Made by a program: the position numbers and the translations under genes | From: Rhizobiales bacterium SYSU XM002 | Lineage (GTDB): Bacteria > Pseudomonadota > Alphaproteobacteria > Rhizobiales > Beijerinckiaceae | Length of the DNA stretch: 64,000 nucleotides | Reading direction: 5' to 3' | NCBI GenBank assembly: GCA_009846685.1 | Contig: VWVY01000002.1 | Span: forward strand, 496,001 to 560,000 | Notes under the pieces: model-generated | The model's database searches: none | Told to the model about the DNA's origin: nothing | Seen by the model: only the letters and a program-made list of their open reading frames with translations | In this document: one piece after another, positions 26,176 through 34,398 of the stretch | How the letters are laid out: every line of letters begins with the position of its first letter | How positions within the stretch are numbered: the stretch's first letter is position 1

Positions 26176-27396
26176 ATGAACCTCACCCGTCGCACGACCC
26201 TCCAATCGCTTGCCGCCGCCGCGCTTGCTCCTGCTCTTGGAGGGCAGGCCTTCGCGCAAGGCGCGACCTTCCGCATCGGCGCGCTCAACCCGGTTACCGG
26301 CGCCGGGTCGCCCTACGGCTCGGGCATGCAGAAGATGATCCTCGCGGCCGCCGAGATGGTGAATGCGGCCGGCGGTGCCGGCGGGCGCAAGTTCGAGGTT
26401 TTCGCCGAGGATACGCAGACGACGCCACAGGCGGCTGTGCTTGCCGCCAAGAAGCTGATCGAGGTCAACAAGGTGCAGGCCGTTGTTGGCACTTGGTCTT
26501 CCGGTATCTCGCTCGCCGTGATCCCGCTCACCAACGACGCCAATATCTTCCTGATGAACACCTCCGGCGCGCCTGCGCTCTCGGTGCCGCCAGCGAACGC
26601 CAAGGGGCTTTCCTATCGCTTCCAGGCGACTAACGACCGTTTCGGCCGCGCCTTCGCCGAACTTTGCGAAAAGGAAGGCTTCAAGCGACCGGCGACGATG
26701 GCGTTCAACAACGCCTCCGGCATCGGCAATACCGAGGGCTTCAAGAAGGCTTGGGAGAAGAAGGGCGGTAAGGTCGTTGCCAACGTCGTCTACGAACCGA
26801 ACCAGACGAGCTATCGCGCCGAACTCCAGAAGGTGCTTGCCGAAAAGCCGGATGTGATCGTCACCGGCTCCTATCTTGGCGACACCACCATCATCCTTCG
26901 CGAGTGGTTCCAGACGGGCGAGACGACCAAATGGGTCATCCCCGCCTGGGCCGCGAACCCGCAGCTTGTGAAAGCCATCGGCAATGAGGCGGCGGAAGGG
27001 CTCTTTGCGGTCGATTCGATCTCGAACGAAGGCTCGCCCGCTTTCTCTGCCTACGATGCAGCCTACCAGAAGGCGATGAACCAGCCGGGGCTCTCCAACG
27101 TCTATGCCGCCATGACCTGGGACATGGTGGTGACGCTGGCGCTCGCGATGGAAGCTGCCGGTCCGAACGCCGATATCGCCGCGATCAACAAGAAGATACG
27201 CGAGGTTGCCAACCCGGATGGCGCCAAGGTCTCGACCTTTGCCGAAGGCAAGGAGGCGCTCAAGAAGGGCAAGATCAATTATGAAGGCGCGTCCTCCGTG
27301 CTCGATTTCGACGAGTTCGGGGACGTGACACCGGACTTCTCGGTGAGCCGCGTCGAGAAGGGCGAGATCAAACGCAAGTATCTCGTGAAGATCTGA
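26176..27396 (+). CDS. HAAT-type ABC substrate-binding protein
   Basis: The 406-residue binding protein begins with a Tat-like signal (LTRRTTLQSLAAAALAPALGGQAFA) and then two Peripla_BP_6 lobes starting IGALNPVTGAGSPYGSGMQKMILAAAEMVNAAGG. It belongs to the branched-chain amino acid/amide (HAAT) class. The ligand is not readable; the amidohydrolase next door suggests a peptide or amide. The start at 26176 has AAAGGGAG at 26161-26168. A strong hairpin follows it before livH, which probably allows the binding protein to be made in excess. Confidence 0.9.
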   Translation: MNLTRRTTLQSLAAAALAPALGGQAFAQGATFRIGALNPVTGAGSPYGSGMQKMILAAAEMVNAAGGAGGRKFEVFAEDTQTTPQAAVLAAKKLIEVNKVQAVVGTWSSGISLAVIPLTNDANIFLMNTSGAPALSVPPANAKGLSYRFQATNDRFGRAFAELCEKEGFKRPATMAFNNASGIGNTEGFKKAWEKKGGKVVANVVYEPNQTSYRAELQKVLAEKPDVIVTGSYLGDTTIILREWFQTGETTKWVIPAWAANPQLVKAIGNEAAEGLFAVDSISNEGSPAFSAYDAAYQKAMNQPGLSNVYAAMTWDMVVTLALAMEAAGPNADIAAINKKIREVANPDGAKVSTFAEGKEALKKGKINYEGASSVLDFDEFGDVTPDFSVSRVEKGEIKRKYLVKI

Positions 27397-27425
27397 TCCT
27401 CGGCACCACTCGAACCTGCTTCCCC

Positions 27426-27451
27426 GGCCCGGCGACTCTCGTCGCCGGGCC
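27426..27451 (+). other. Hairpin between binding protein and livH
   Basis: A perfect 11-bp inverted repeat (GGCCCGGCGAC, loop TCTC, GTCGCCGGGCC) ends 17 bases before the livH-type start. It has no U-tract. It is likely an mRNA-end stabiliser or partial terminator that lowers expression of the membrane genes relative to the binding protein. Confidence 0.6.
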
Positions 27452-27468
27452 AACCCTCGAAGGTTTCC

Positions 27469-28335
27469 GTGATTCCTTTCATCGAACTTGCGCTCAACGG
27501 CATCGTTTCCGGTCTTGTGATCGGGCTGGCGGCGCTTTCGATCACGCTGGTCTTCGGCGTTGCGCGCTTCCCCAATGCCGCGACCGGCGACGTGATGAGC
27601 CTTGGCGCCTTCGCCGCGCTTGCCGGCGCTTCCGCGAGCGGCACGCTGCTGATCGGCGGGGTGTTCGGCATTGCGGTGGCGGCGTTCGTCTCGCTTGCCT
27701 GCTATTTCCTCGTTTTCCAGAAGCTTTCGTCGCGTCCGCCCGTTGCTTCACTCCTGGCTTCGATTGGCGTCGCGTTCGTCATTCGCGCGGTGATGGGCGT
27801 CGTCTTTGGCCACCAGCAGAAAGTGTTCGATCTGCCGCTGGCTCGGCCTTGGCGCGTGCTCGACATTCGCTTTCATCCCACCGACCTCAAGATTTCGCTC
27901 GCCGCGCTGGCGACGTTGGTGGCGGTATTCCTTATCCTGCACGCAACGCCGATCGGTCGCCGGATGCGCGCCGTGGCGGACGATCCCTCGCTCGCGCGCG
28001 TATCCGGCATTTCCCCACGCCGGATTATGGTCGCGCTCTGGCTCCTCTCGGGCGCAGTCGCGGGTATCGCCGGCATTCTCGTTGGGATCAAGACCGTGGT
28101 GACGCCGGAGATGGGCTGGGACCTCCTGTTGCCTGCCTTCGCGGCGGCTATTTTCGGCGGCATCGGCCACCCGGTCGGCGCGGTGGTTGCCGGTGTCATC
28201 CTCGGCATCGTGCAGGAGGTGGCGACACCCTTCGTCGGCTTCACCTACAAGATCGCGCTCTCGTTCGCGGTGTTGCTCGCCGTGCTGCTGATCCGGCCCA
28301 AGGGGCTGTTCGGAACCGTGGCAGGAGCGAGATAA
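27469..28335 (+). CDS. livH: HAAT ABC permease, LivH type
   Basis: The 288-residue protein has eight or so hydrophobic segments and the LivH pattern: FIELALNGIVSGLVIGLAALSITLVFGVARFPNAATGDVMSLGAF (shown here only as landmarks FIELALNGIVSG and LSITLVFGVARFPNAATGD), ATPIGRRMRAVADDPSLARVSGI as the cytoplasmic coupling loop near 160-185, and FAAAIFGGIGHPVGAVVAG. It starts at a GTG. It pairs with the LivM-type permease. The liv name denotes family only. Confidence 0.9.
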   Translation: MIPFIELALNGIVSGLVIGLAALSITLVFGVARFPNAATGDVMSLGAFAALAGASASGTLLIGGVFGIAVAAFVSLACYFLVFQKLSSRPPVASLLASIGVAFVIRAVMGVVFGHQQKVFDLPLARPWRVLDIRFHPTDLKISLAALATLVAVFLILHATPIGRRMRAVADDPSLARVSGISPRRIMVALWLLSGAVAGIAGILVGIKTVVTPEMGWDLLLPAFAAAIFGGIGHPVGAVVAGVILGIVQEVATPFVGFTYKIALSFAVLLAVLLIRPKGLFGTVAGAR

Positions 28336-28431
28336 ATCCCATGATCAGATCGCACATTCTCATGGGATTTCGGTTTTTATGCTTGGACGCATTTTCTGCG
28401 ATCGACCGGCGTTCATTTGATCGGAAAATGC
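28334..28431 (+). other. Two hairpins in the livH-livM gap
   Basis: First hairpin: AAATCCCATGA (28334-28344) and TCATGGGATTT (28360-28370) are perfect 11-bp arms, followed by CGGTTTTT, so the element looks like an intrinsic terminator or attenuator inside the operon and includes the livH stop region. Second hairpin: GCATTTTC (28389-28396) pairs with GAAAATGC (28424-28431), with an inner CGATC/GATCG pairing. It ends 4 bases before the livM start. Gaps between livH and livM are normally short, so this 100-base insert is unusual. Confidence 0.6.
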
Positions 28432-28435
28432 TCTG

Positions 28436-29323
28436 ATGGAAGCCTATCTCGTTGCCATCGCCATCGTCGCCGCGATTTACGTCCTGCTCGCGCTTGGGCT
28501 CAACCTCCAATACGGGCTCACCGGCATCATCAATTTCGGCCATGTCGGCTTCTTCTGCGTCGGGGCCTATACAGCAGCGCTGTTGGCGGAAAAAGGCTGG
28601 CCGCCGCTGTTGTCCTTTTCTGCCGCCGCCGCACTGGCGATGCTCGCGGCCTGGCCAATGGGGCTCATCAGCCTCAAGTTGCGCGAGGATTATTTCGCCA
28701 TTGTTTCGCTGGGATTCTCAGAGGTCGTGCGCCTCGTCGTCACCAGCGAGAAATGGTTGACCAGCGGCGTGCAGGGGATCACCGGTATCCCGAAACTTTT
28801 CGGCGGGCTGGCGACGGGTCTGCCGAACAGCCTCGCCGTGCTGGCGGTGCTCGTGGCGGTCAATCTGCTGGCGATTGCGGCGATGCGCCGGATCGTGACC
28901 TCGCCCTTCGGCCGCACCATCGAGGCGATCCGCGACAACGAGGAGGCGGTCAAGGCGCTCGGGAAGGATCCCGCAGCGTTCAAGATCCAGGTGCTGATGC
29001 TCGGCGCCGCGCTCGCCGGGGTGGCGGGTGCGTTCTACGCCCATTACATCGGCTATATCTCGCCCGATCAGTTCATTCCGCTGGTCACCTTCCAGATCTG
29101 GATGGCGATCATCATGGGCGGCGTTGGCCGGATTTCCGGCGCGTTGGCCGGCACCTTCATCCTGATGTTGTTCCTCGAAGGCTCGCGCTTCCTGCGCGAC
29201 ATCATGCCCTTCATTTCCGAGGTCGAGATGGCGAGCGTCCGGCTCGGCGTGGTGGGGCTCGCGCTCGTGCTGTTCACACTTTACCGCCCGACCGGTCTGA
29301 TGGGGGATTTCACCCGCAAATGA
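28436..29323 (+). CDS. livM: HAAT ABC permease, LivM type
   Basis: The 295-residue membrane protein shows LivM landmarks: ALGLNLQYGLTGIINFGHVGFFCVGAYTAALLAE near the start (landmark INFGHVGFF), a long middle loop SEKWLTSGVQGITGIP, the coupling loop SPFGRTIEAIRDNEEAVKALGKDP, and MGGVGRISGALAGTFIL. Its last codon overlaps the LivG-type ATPase start (ATGA). The AUG lies immediately after a hairpin, which could affect its translation. Confidence 0.9.
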   Translation: MEAYLVAIAIVAAIYVLLALGLNLQYGLTGIINFGHVGFFCVGAYTAALLAEKGWPPLLSFSAAAALAMLAAWPMGLISLKLREDYFAIVSLGFSEVVRLVVTSEKWLTSGVQGITGIPKLFGGLATGLPNSLAVLAVLVAVNLLAIAAMRRIVTSPFGRTIEAIRDNEEAVKALGKDPAAFKIQVLMLGAALAGVAGAFYAHYIGYISPDQFIPLVTFQIWMAIIMGGVGRISGALAGTFILMLFLEGSRFLRDIMPFISEVEMASVRLGVVGLALVLFTLYRPTGLMGDFTRK

Positions 29324-30078
29324 CGCTGCTCGTTGAAAATATCACCAAGGCCTATGGCGGTCAGGTCGTCGTCGATCATGCGAGCCTCAGGGTCGACACT
29401 GGCGGCATGGTAGGCCTCATCGGACCGAATGGCGCCGGAAAATCGACCTTTTTTTCGCTCGTGACAGGGTTCATCGAGGGCGAGGGCGGGGCGATGACGC
29501 TTGATGATCGCGCCATCGGATCGCTCTCGCCGCAAGCGCGCGCTCAGGCCGGCATGGTGCGGACGTTTCAGGTGCCGCGCGAGTACACCCATCTCACCGT
29601 GCGCGAGAACCTGATGGCCGCCGCGCCGGGGCAGGCGGGGGATTCCCTGCTCAACGTCTTCTTCCGCCCCGGCAGGGTTGCGGAAGAGGAGAAGGCGCTT
29701 GCGATCCGTGTCGAGGAGGCGATCGCGTTCCTTCGCCTTGGCGCTGTCGCTGATACGCCGGCGGGTATGCTCTCCGGCGGACAGAAGAAACTTGTCGAAC
29801 TCGGGCGCGCGCTGATGACAGGCGCGAAGCTGATCCTGCTCGACGAACCCTTCGCAGGCGTCAATCCGGTGCTGATCGAGGAATTGTCCGAGCGCATCCG
29901 TGAACTTAACGCGCGCGGCATCGCCTTCCTGATCATCGAGCACGATCTCGGCGCGCTCTCCCGCCTCGTGCCGATGCTCTACGTGATGGATCGTGGCCGG
30001 ATCATCGCCTCGGGCGCCCCTGCCGATGTGCTCGCCGATCCGCTTGTGCGCGAGGCTTATCTCGGGGGGACAACATGA
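29320..30078 (+). CDS. livG: HAAT ABC ATPase, LivG type
   Basis: The 252-residue ATPase has Walker A GPNGAGKST near residues 36-44, AQAGMVRTFQVPREYTHLTVRENL as the LivG-type Q-loop region, signature LSGGQKKLVELGRAL, Walker B LILLDEPFAGVNP and switch His in IIEHDLG. The DEPFAGVNP version is characteristic of LivG. The start at 29320 overlaps the livM stop, and its stop overlaps the LivF-type start by 4 bases, so the three are translationally coupled. Confidence 0.93.
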   Translation: MTLLVENITKAYGGQVVVDHASLRVDTGGMVGLIGPNGAGKSTFFSLVTGFIEGEGGAMTLDDRAIGSLSPQARAQAGMVRTFQVPREYTHLTVRENLMAAAPGQAGDSLLNVFFRPGRVAEEEKALAIRVEEAIAFLRLGAVADTPAGMLSGGQKKLVELGRALMTGAKLILLDEPFAGVNPVLIEELSERIRELNARGIAFLIIEHDLGALSRLVPMLYVMDRGRIIASGAPADVLADPLVREAYLGGTT

Positions 30079-30773
30079 AGGCGCTCACGGTCGAGAACCT
30101 TCGCGGCGGCTATTCCGAGGTCGATATCCTCAACGGCGTGGCACTTCAACTTGGCATCGCCGAAATTCTCGTCGTTGCCGGCACCAACGGCGCGGGAAAA
30201 TCGACCCTCGCCAAGGCGGTGGCTGGGCTTCTCCCGCGCGTCTCCGGCAAAGTCAGCCTCGGTGAAACCGACATCACGCGCCTTCCGGCGGAGCGGCGTG
30301 CGCGTGCCGGTCTCGGCTACGTGCCGCAGGTTGCCAATGTTTTCCCCTCGTTGACGATCGTCGAGAATCTCGCGGTGGTGGAAGGTGTGGCGGACCGTGC
30401 TGCGCGGACCGAGGCGATGCTGACGATGTTTCCTGCACTCGCCGAGCGACGGAAATCGCGCGCCGGCAGCCTCTCGGGCGGCGAGCGGCAACAACTCGCG
30501 TTCGCCCGCGCGTTGATGACGGAACCGCCGGTGGTGGTGCTCGACGAGCCGACTGCGGCCCTCTCGCCCGCGCTGGTCGGTGAGAGCTTCGAGCGCATCG
30601 CGCGCCTCGCCAAGAGCGGCACATCGGTGCTGCTGATCGAGCAGCGCGCGCGACAGGCGCTCGCCATCGCCCATCGCGGTATGATCCTCGACGGCGGCAA
30701 GGTTGCGATGGAAGGCCCGGCGCAGGATCTGCTCGCCGACGATCGTGCGGCGCGTCTTTACCTTGGGCAGTAA
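30075..30773 (+). CDS. livF: HAAT ABC ATPase, LivF type
   Basis: The 232-residue second ATPase has Walker A GTNGAGKST, LGYVPQVANVFPSLTIVENL (the LivF hallmark VPQ..NVFPSLTV), signature LSGGERQQLAFARAL, Walker B VVVLDEPTAALSP and an unusual switch segment LLIEQRARQAL, where LivF normally has VEQN. It completes the five-part importer. The following 132 bases hold the IclR operator and promoter. Confidence 0.92.
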   Translation: MKALTVENLRGGYSEVDILNGVALQLGIAEILVVAGTNGAGKSTLAKAVAGLLPRVSGKVSLGETDITRLPAERRARAGLGYVPQVANVFPSLTIVENLAVVEGVADRAARTEAMLTMFPALAERRKSRAGSLSGGERQQLAFARALMTEPPVVVLDEPTAALSPALVGESFERIARLAKSGTSVLLIEQRARQALAIAHRGMILDGGKVAMEGPAQDLLADDRAARLYLGQ

Positions 30774-30797
30774 CGGGGGCCGCAACGCACAGCGCAA

Positions 30798-30818
30798 TTG
30801 CAGAACTCAATTCTGCGT
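30798..30818. promoter_or_regulatory. Operator upstream of iclR gene (GCAGAA-N5-TTCTGC)
   Basis: The 17-bp palindrome GCAGAA-CTCAA-TTCTGC (30800-30816) lies about 90 bases before the IclR start. The same palindrome with a different spacer occurs at 32255-32271 in front of the fatty-acid operon. The shared arms identify it as the likely recognition site of this IclR protein, implying autoregulation. Confidence 0.65.
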
Positions 30819-30905
30819 CCCTTGACCGGATCATATGTAAACTGGCAGCTTGCAGCGATTGTCGGAGACGCGACGGTTCGGTCGCCGGGCGAGGGGGCAG
30901 GTCGC

Positions 30906-31748
30906 GTGCGCAAGAGAAGCCAGAACGTCACGGACGACAGCGCCGTCAGGGATGACGAGGATTTCGCGGGCGGTGATCGCCAGTTTGTCGTCGCGCTCCA
31001 GCGCGGGCTCGACATCCTGCGCTGTTTTCGCCCGACCGACGAGGCGCTCGGCAATCAGGAACTGGCGGATCGCACCCGACTGCCGAAGGCGACCGTCTCG
31101 CGCCTCACCTACACGCTCTCCAAGCTCGGCTATCTCGTCTATCTGGAGGAGACCGGGCGCTATCGCATGGGCGTGCGCGTGCTCGGCCTCGGCTATGCCT
31201 GCCTCTCCGGCCTCAAGATCCGCGAAACCGCGATGCCTTACATGCAGGCGCTCGCCAATCTCGCAGGGGATGGTTCGCTGGTTTCGCTCGGCGGACGCGA
31301 TGATCTCGCGATGATCTATATCGCCTGCGCCCGCTCGGCCGGTATGGTCTCGTTGCAGCTCAACGTCGGTTCGCGCATCTCGCTCTCGCGATCGAGCATG
31401 GGCTGGGCCTATCTCGCGGCGATCCCCGAAGCGGAGCGCGCGGAACTGATGCCGCGCCTCGCCGAAAAGGTCGGCCCCGAGCGCTGGCCAGTGATCGATG
31501 CTGCTATCCAGCGTGCGGCGCAGGAAATCGCCGAGCGTGGTTTCTGCATCAATGTCGGCGAATGGCACGCGCAGGTGCATTCGGTCGCCGTCCCGTTCAG
31601 GATGCCGCATCAGGACATGCCTGTGCTCGCGTTCAACTGCGGCGGGCCGTCCTACCTGCTTTCGAAGGAGCGGCTCGAAAACGAGCTTGGCCCGCGCCTT
31701 GTCGAACTCGTCCGCAACGTCGCGACAGCCGGTGGGCTCTATGGCTGA
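30906..31748 (+). CDS. IclR family transcriptional regulator
   Basis: The 280-residue protein has the N-terminal winged helix (QFVVALQRGLDILRCF, then NQELADRTRLPKATVSRLTYTLSKLGYL) and the C-terminal GAF-like effector domain (LGYACLSGLKIRETAMPYMQALANL ... HSVAVPFR). This is the PcaR/PobR side of the family, which often senses aromatic or dicarboxylic acid intermediates. The GTG at 30906 follows GGGGGCAGG; the codons before it would read through the operator. It is convergent with the thioesterase (10-base overlap). Confidence 0.88.
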   Translation: MRKRSQNVTDDSAVRDDEDFAGGDRQFVVALQRGLDILRCFRPTDEALGNQELADRTRLPKATVSRLTYTLSKLGYLVYLEETGRYRMGVRVLGLGYACLSGLKIRETAMPYMQALANLAGDGSLVSLGGRDDLAMIYIACARSAGMVSLQLNVGSRISLSRSSMGWAYLAAIPEAERAELMPRLAEKVGPERWPVIDAAIQRAAQEIAERGFCINVGEWHAQVHSVAVPFRMPHQDMPVLAFNCGGPSYLLSKERLENELGPRLVELVRNVATAGGLYG

Positions 31749-32182
31749 TCGGAGCCGGGCGCCATGACAGGATTGCCCTTGCCCTGACGGTAGCGATGAG
31801 TGCCGCTGGCCGTGGCAACCAGCGTGCCGAGTTCATCGCGGATTTCGGCTTCGGCGAAGAAGAGGTTGCGCCCACCGCCGATCCGCTGGCCTGTCGCGAT
31901 GAGCTTTTTCCCGCGCGGCAGCCCGACGAAATTGATCGTGAGCGAAAGCGTCATCGCATAAACCGGCGGCTGATCCTCCGGGCGCCAGCACCCGGCGAAA
32001 CCCGCGACCGTGTCGAGCAGGACGCCATAGATGCCGCCGTGCGGGATGCCGTGGCGATTGGTGTGCTGCGGGCCGAGATCCAACTCGGCGCGCGCATGGT
32101 CGGCGGCCCACTCGGTGATAGCGTACCCCAACAGCTGCTGGAACGGATAGGGCGGTTCGGGCGAGGTGAGGCCGTCATTCAT
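31739..32182 (-). CDS. PaaI-type hotdog thioesterase
   Basis: The 147-residue hotdog protein shows the PaaI pattern: ITEWAADHARAELDLGPQHTNRHGIPHGGIYGVLLDTVAGFAG (key residues HGIPHGGIYGVLLDT) then SLTINFVGLPRGKKLIATGQRIGGGRNLFFAEAEI. It should hydrolyse acyl-CoA thioesters, possibly releasing CoA from stalled intermediates of the neighbouring pathway. I chose the ATG at 32182; a GTG at 32233 would start within the operator region. It is divergent from the pimF-like gene and may be co-regulated by the same operators. Confidence 0.84.
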   Translation of the reverse strand: MNDGLTSPEPPYPFQQLLGYAITEWAADHARAELDLGPQHTNRHGIPHGGIYGVLLDTVAGFAGCWRPEDQPPVYAMTLSLTINFVGLPRGKKLIATGQRIGGGRNLFFAEAEIRDELGTLVATASGTHRYRQGKGNPVMAPGSDQP

Positions 32183-32223
32183 GCCGATTGGACTTTCGCG
32201 ATGCACAAGAGCGCTTGACTCGT

Positions 32224-32273
32224 CATTCTGCACTTCTTAGCTTCAGAATGAATTGCAGAAATAAATTCTGCAA
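32224..32273. promoter_or_regulatory. IclR operators in the divergent thioesterase/pimF gap
   Basis: Two inverted repeats lie side by side: CATTCTG (32224-32230) with CAGAATG (32244-32250), then GCAGAA-ATAAA-TTCTGC (32255-32271), flanked by TT and AA. The second has the same arms as the site before the iclR gene. It lies 20 bases upstream of the pimF-like ATG, so binding there should block transcription or initiation. Confidence 0.65.
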
Positions 32274-32292
32274 TACGGAATACACAGGGGAG

Positions 32293-34395
32293 ATGGGCGT
32301 GGGCGATCAGGTTGCCGTGCGGCGCGAGGGCAGTATCGCGATTATCGAGATCGACAATCCGCCGGTGAACGCCTTGTCGAACGCCGCGCGAGCGGGCTTG
32401 CTGCGTGCAGTGCAAGCGGCGGCAGGCGATGCGAGCATCGCGGCCGTCGTCATTGCCGGGGCAGGGCGCACTTTCTGTGCCGGTGCGGAAATCCGCGAAT
32501 TCGGCACGCCGCCGCTCGAACCGCTGCTGCCCGACCTTATCGACGCCATCGAGGCGGTGGAAAAGCCGGTTGTCGCGGCTATTCGCGGCGTCGCGTTCGG
32601 AGGCGGCTTCGAGATCGCGCTTGGCGCCCATGCCCGCGTCGCGGCACCGGATGCGCGCTTCGCCTTGCCGGAAGTGAAGCTGGGGCTGATCCCCGGTGCG
32701 GGCGGAACCCAGCGCCTGCCGCGCCTCATCGGTCTTGCGAAGTCTGCGCGCCTCATCCTTTCCGGCGATCCTGTCGATGCGGTGGAAGCGAAAGCGCTCG
32801 GCATCGTCGATACCATCGTTGACGGTGATCTGTTGGCCGGCGCCGTCGCGCATGCAATCGCGATGGCCGCTACGAAACAGCCCTTGCGCCGTCTGTCGTG
32901 CTCGGATGGCATGCTCTCGGTGGATAAGGCCGATCCGACGGCGTTCGAGGCGGAAGCGGCAGCGCAGCTCAAGCGTTCGCGCGGGCTGGACGCCCCGGCG
33001 GGCTGCATCGAAGCACTGCGCAACGCGCTGACCCTGCCGTTCGCGGATGGCCTGAAGCGCGAGCGCGAGATTTTCGTCCGCCTGCGTGACGGCGAGCAGT
33101 CGAAGGCGCAGCGGCATCTGTTCTTTGCCGAGCGTGCGGCGCTTAAAGTGCGCGGCGTCAGCAAGGAGGTGAAACCGCGAACGGTCCGCCGTGTCGCCGT
33201 GCTCGGCGCGGGCACGATGGGTGGCGGCATCGCGATGTGCTTCGCGTCAGCCGGTATCCCCGTCACGATCGTCGATCCGAACCCTGAAGCGCTCCAGCGC
33301 GGGCTCGGCGTCGTGGAGGGCAATTACCGCGCGAGCGCCAAGCGCGGCTCCATGACCACCGAAGCGGTCGAGGCTGCGCTTGCGCTGATCGGCGACTCGT
33401 CGGATTTCGCATCCGTTTCGGAAGCCGATCTCGTAATCGAGGCCGTGTTCGAGGATATGGCGCTGAAGAAGCGCATCTTCGCCGATCTCGACCGGTTGAC
33501 GAAACCGGGCACGGTGCTCGCCACCAACACCTCCTCGCTCGACATCAACGAAATCGCCACAGCCACCAGCAGGCCCGGCGACGTGCTTGGCATGCATTTC
33601 TTCTCGCCCGCCAATGTCATGAAGCTGCTGGAGGTCGTCCGTGCGGAAAAGACCGCGCCGGACGCGCTGCTGACCGCGATCGATCTGGGTACGAAAATCG
33701 GCAAGGTGCCGGTCACGGTCGGGGTCTGTTACGGCTTCGTTGGCAACAGGATGCTGCACGCGCGCGGCCGTCAGGTCGAGGCGTTGCTGGTCGAAGGCGC
33801 GGCACCGGCCGATATCGATGGCGCGGCGACCGCCTTCGGCTATGCGATGGGCCCTTGCGCGGTCGGCGATCTCGCCGGGCTCGACGTCGGCTGGCGCATC
33901 CGCAAGGAGAGCGGTGCCAAGGCCCCGGTCGCGGATGCGATCTGCGAACTCGGCCGCTTCGGCCAGAAGACCGGTGCGGGCTATTACCGCTACGAGCCGG
34001 GCAACCGGACGCCGATCCCGGATCCGGAGATCGACGCGCTGATCGGGCGGATCGCTGCGGAGAAGGGGATCACGCGCCGCGCGATCTCCCGCGAGGAAAT
34101 CCAAGAACGGCTCGCCTATTCGATGGTCAACGAGGCGGCGCGTATTCTCGACGAGGGCATCGCCGAGCGGTCATCCGATATCGATGTCATCTGGATCAAC
34201 GGCTATGGCTACCCGGTCGCGAAGGGCGGGCCGATGTTCCACGCCGATCGCATCGGGCTCGCCAAGGTCGCCGAGCGTCTCGCGCACTACGCCGCGATCA
34301 CCGGCGACGAGCGGCTGAAGCCCGCGCCGCTGTTGGCGAAGCTGGCGGCGGAGGGCGGCAGCTTCGCGGCTTTCGGGCGTAACGCGGGAGGTTGA
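32293..34395 (+). CDS. Bifunctional enoyl-CoA hydratase / 3-hydroxyacyl-CoA dehydrogenase (PimF-like)
   Basis: The 700-residue FadB-type protein joins a crotonase domain (residues 1 to about 190: AGRTFCAGAEIREF oxyanion region, then IRGVAFGGGFEIALGAHARV and the catalytic ALPEVKLGLIPGAGGTQRLPRLIG) to a 3-hydroxyacyl-CoA dehydrogenase. The dehydrogenase has the NAD motif VLGAGTMGGGIA near 305 and the catalytic FFSPANVMKLLEVVR. It is followed by two acyl-CoA dehydrogenases, the order of pimF, pimC and pimD in Rhodopseudomonas palustris dicarboxylate degradation. The ATG at 32293 follows AGGGGAG. Confidence 0.9.
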   Translation: MGVGDQVAVRREGSIAIIEIDNPPVNALSNAARAGLLRAVQAAAGDASIAAVVIAGAGRTFCAGAEIREFGTPPLEPLLPDLIDAIEAVEKPVVAAIRGVAFGGGFEIALGAHARVAAPDARFALPEVKLGLIPGAGGTQRLPRLIGLAKSARLILSGDPVDAVEAKALGIVDTIVDGDLLAGAVAHAIAMAATKQPLRRLSCSDGMLSVDKADPTAFEAEAAAQLKRSRGLDAPAGCIEALRNALTLPFADGLKREREIFVRLRDGEQSKAQRHLFFAERAALKVRGVSKEVKPRTVRRVAVLGAGTMGGGIAMCFASAGIPVTIVDPNPEALQRGLGVVEGNYRASAKRGSMTTEAVEAALALIGDSSDFASVSEADLVIEAVFEDMALKKRIFADLDRLTKPGTVLATNTSSLDINEIATATSRPGDVLGMHFFSPANVMKLLEVVRAEKTAPDALLTAIDLGTKIGKVPVTVGVCYGFVGNRMLHARGRQVEALLVEGAAPADIDGAATAFGYAMGPCAVGDLAGLDVGWRIRKESGAKAPVADAICELGRFGQKTGAGYYRYEPGNRTPIPDPEIDALIGRIAAEKGITRRAISREEIQERLAYSMVNEAARILDEGIAERSSDIDVIWINGYGYPVAKGGPMFHADRIGLAKVAERLAHYAAITGDERLKPAPLLAKLAAEGGSFAAFGRNAGG

Positions 34396-34398
34396 GGC

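Noticed and set aside
30906-31748. Longer IclR start at 30798
   Set aside because: It would translate the operator itself and adds residues outside the family.
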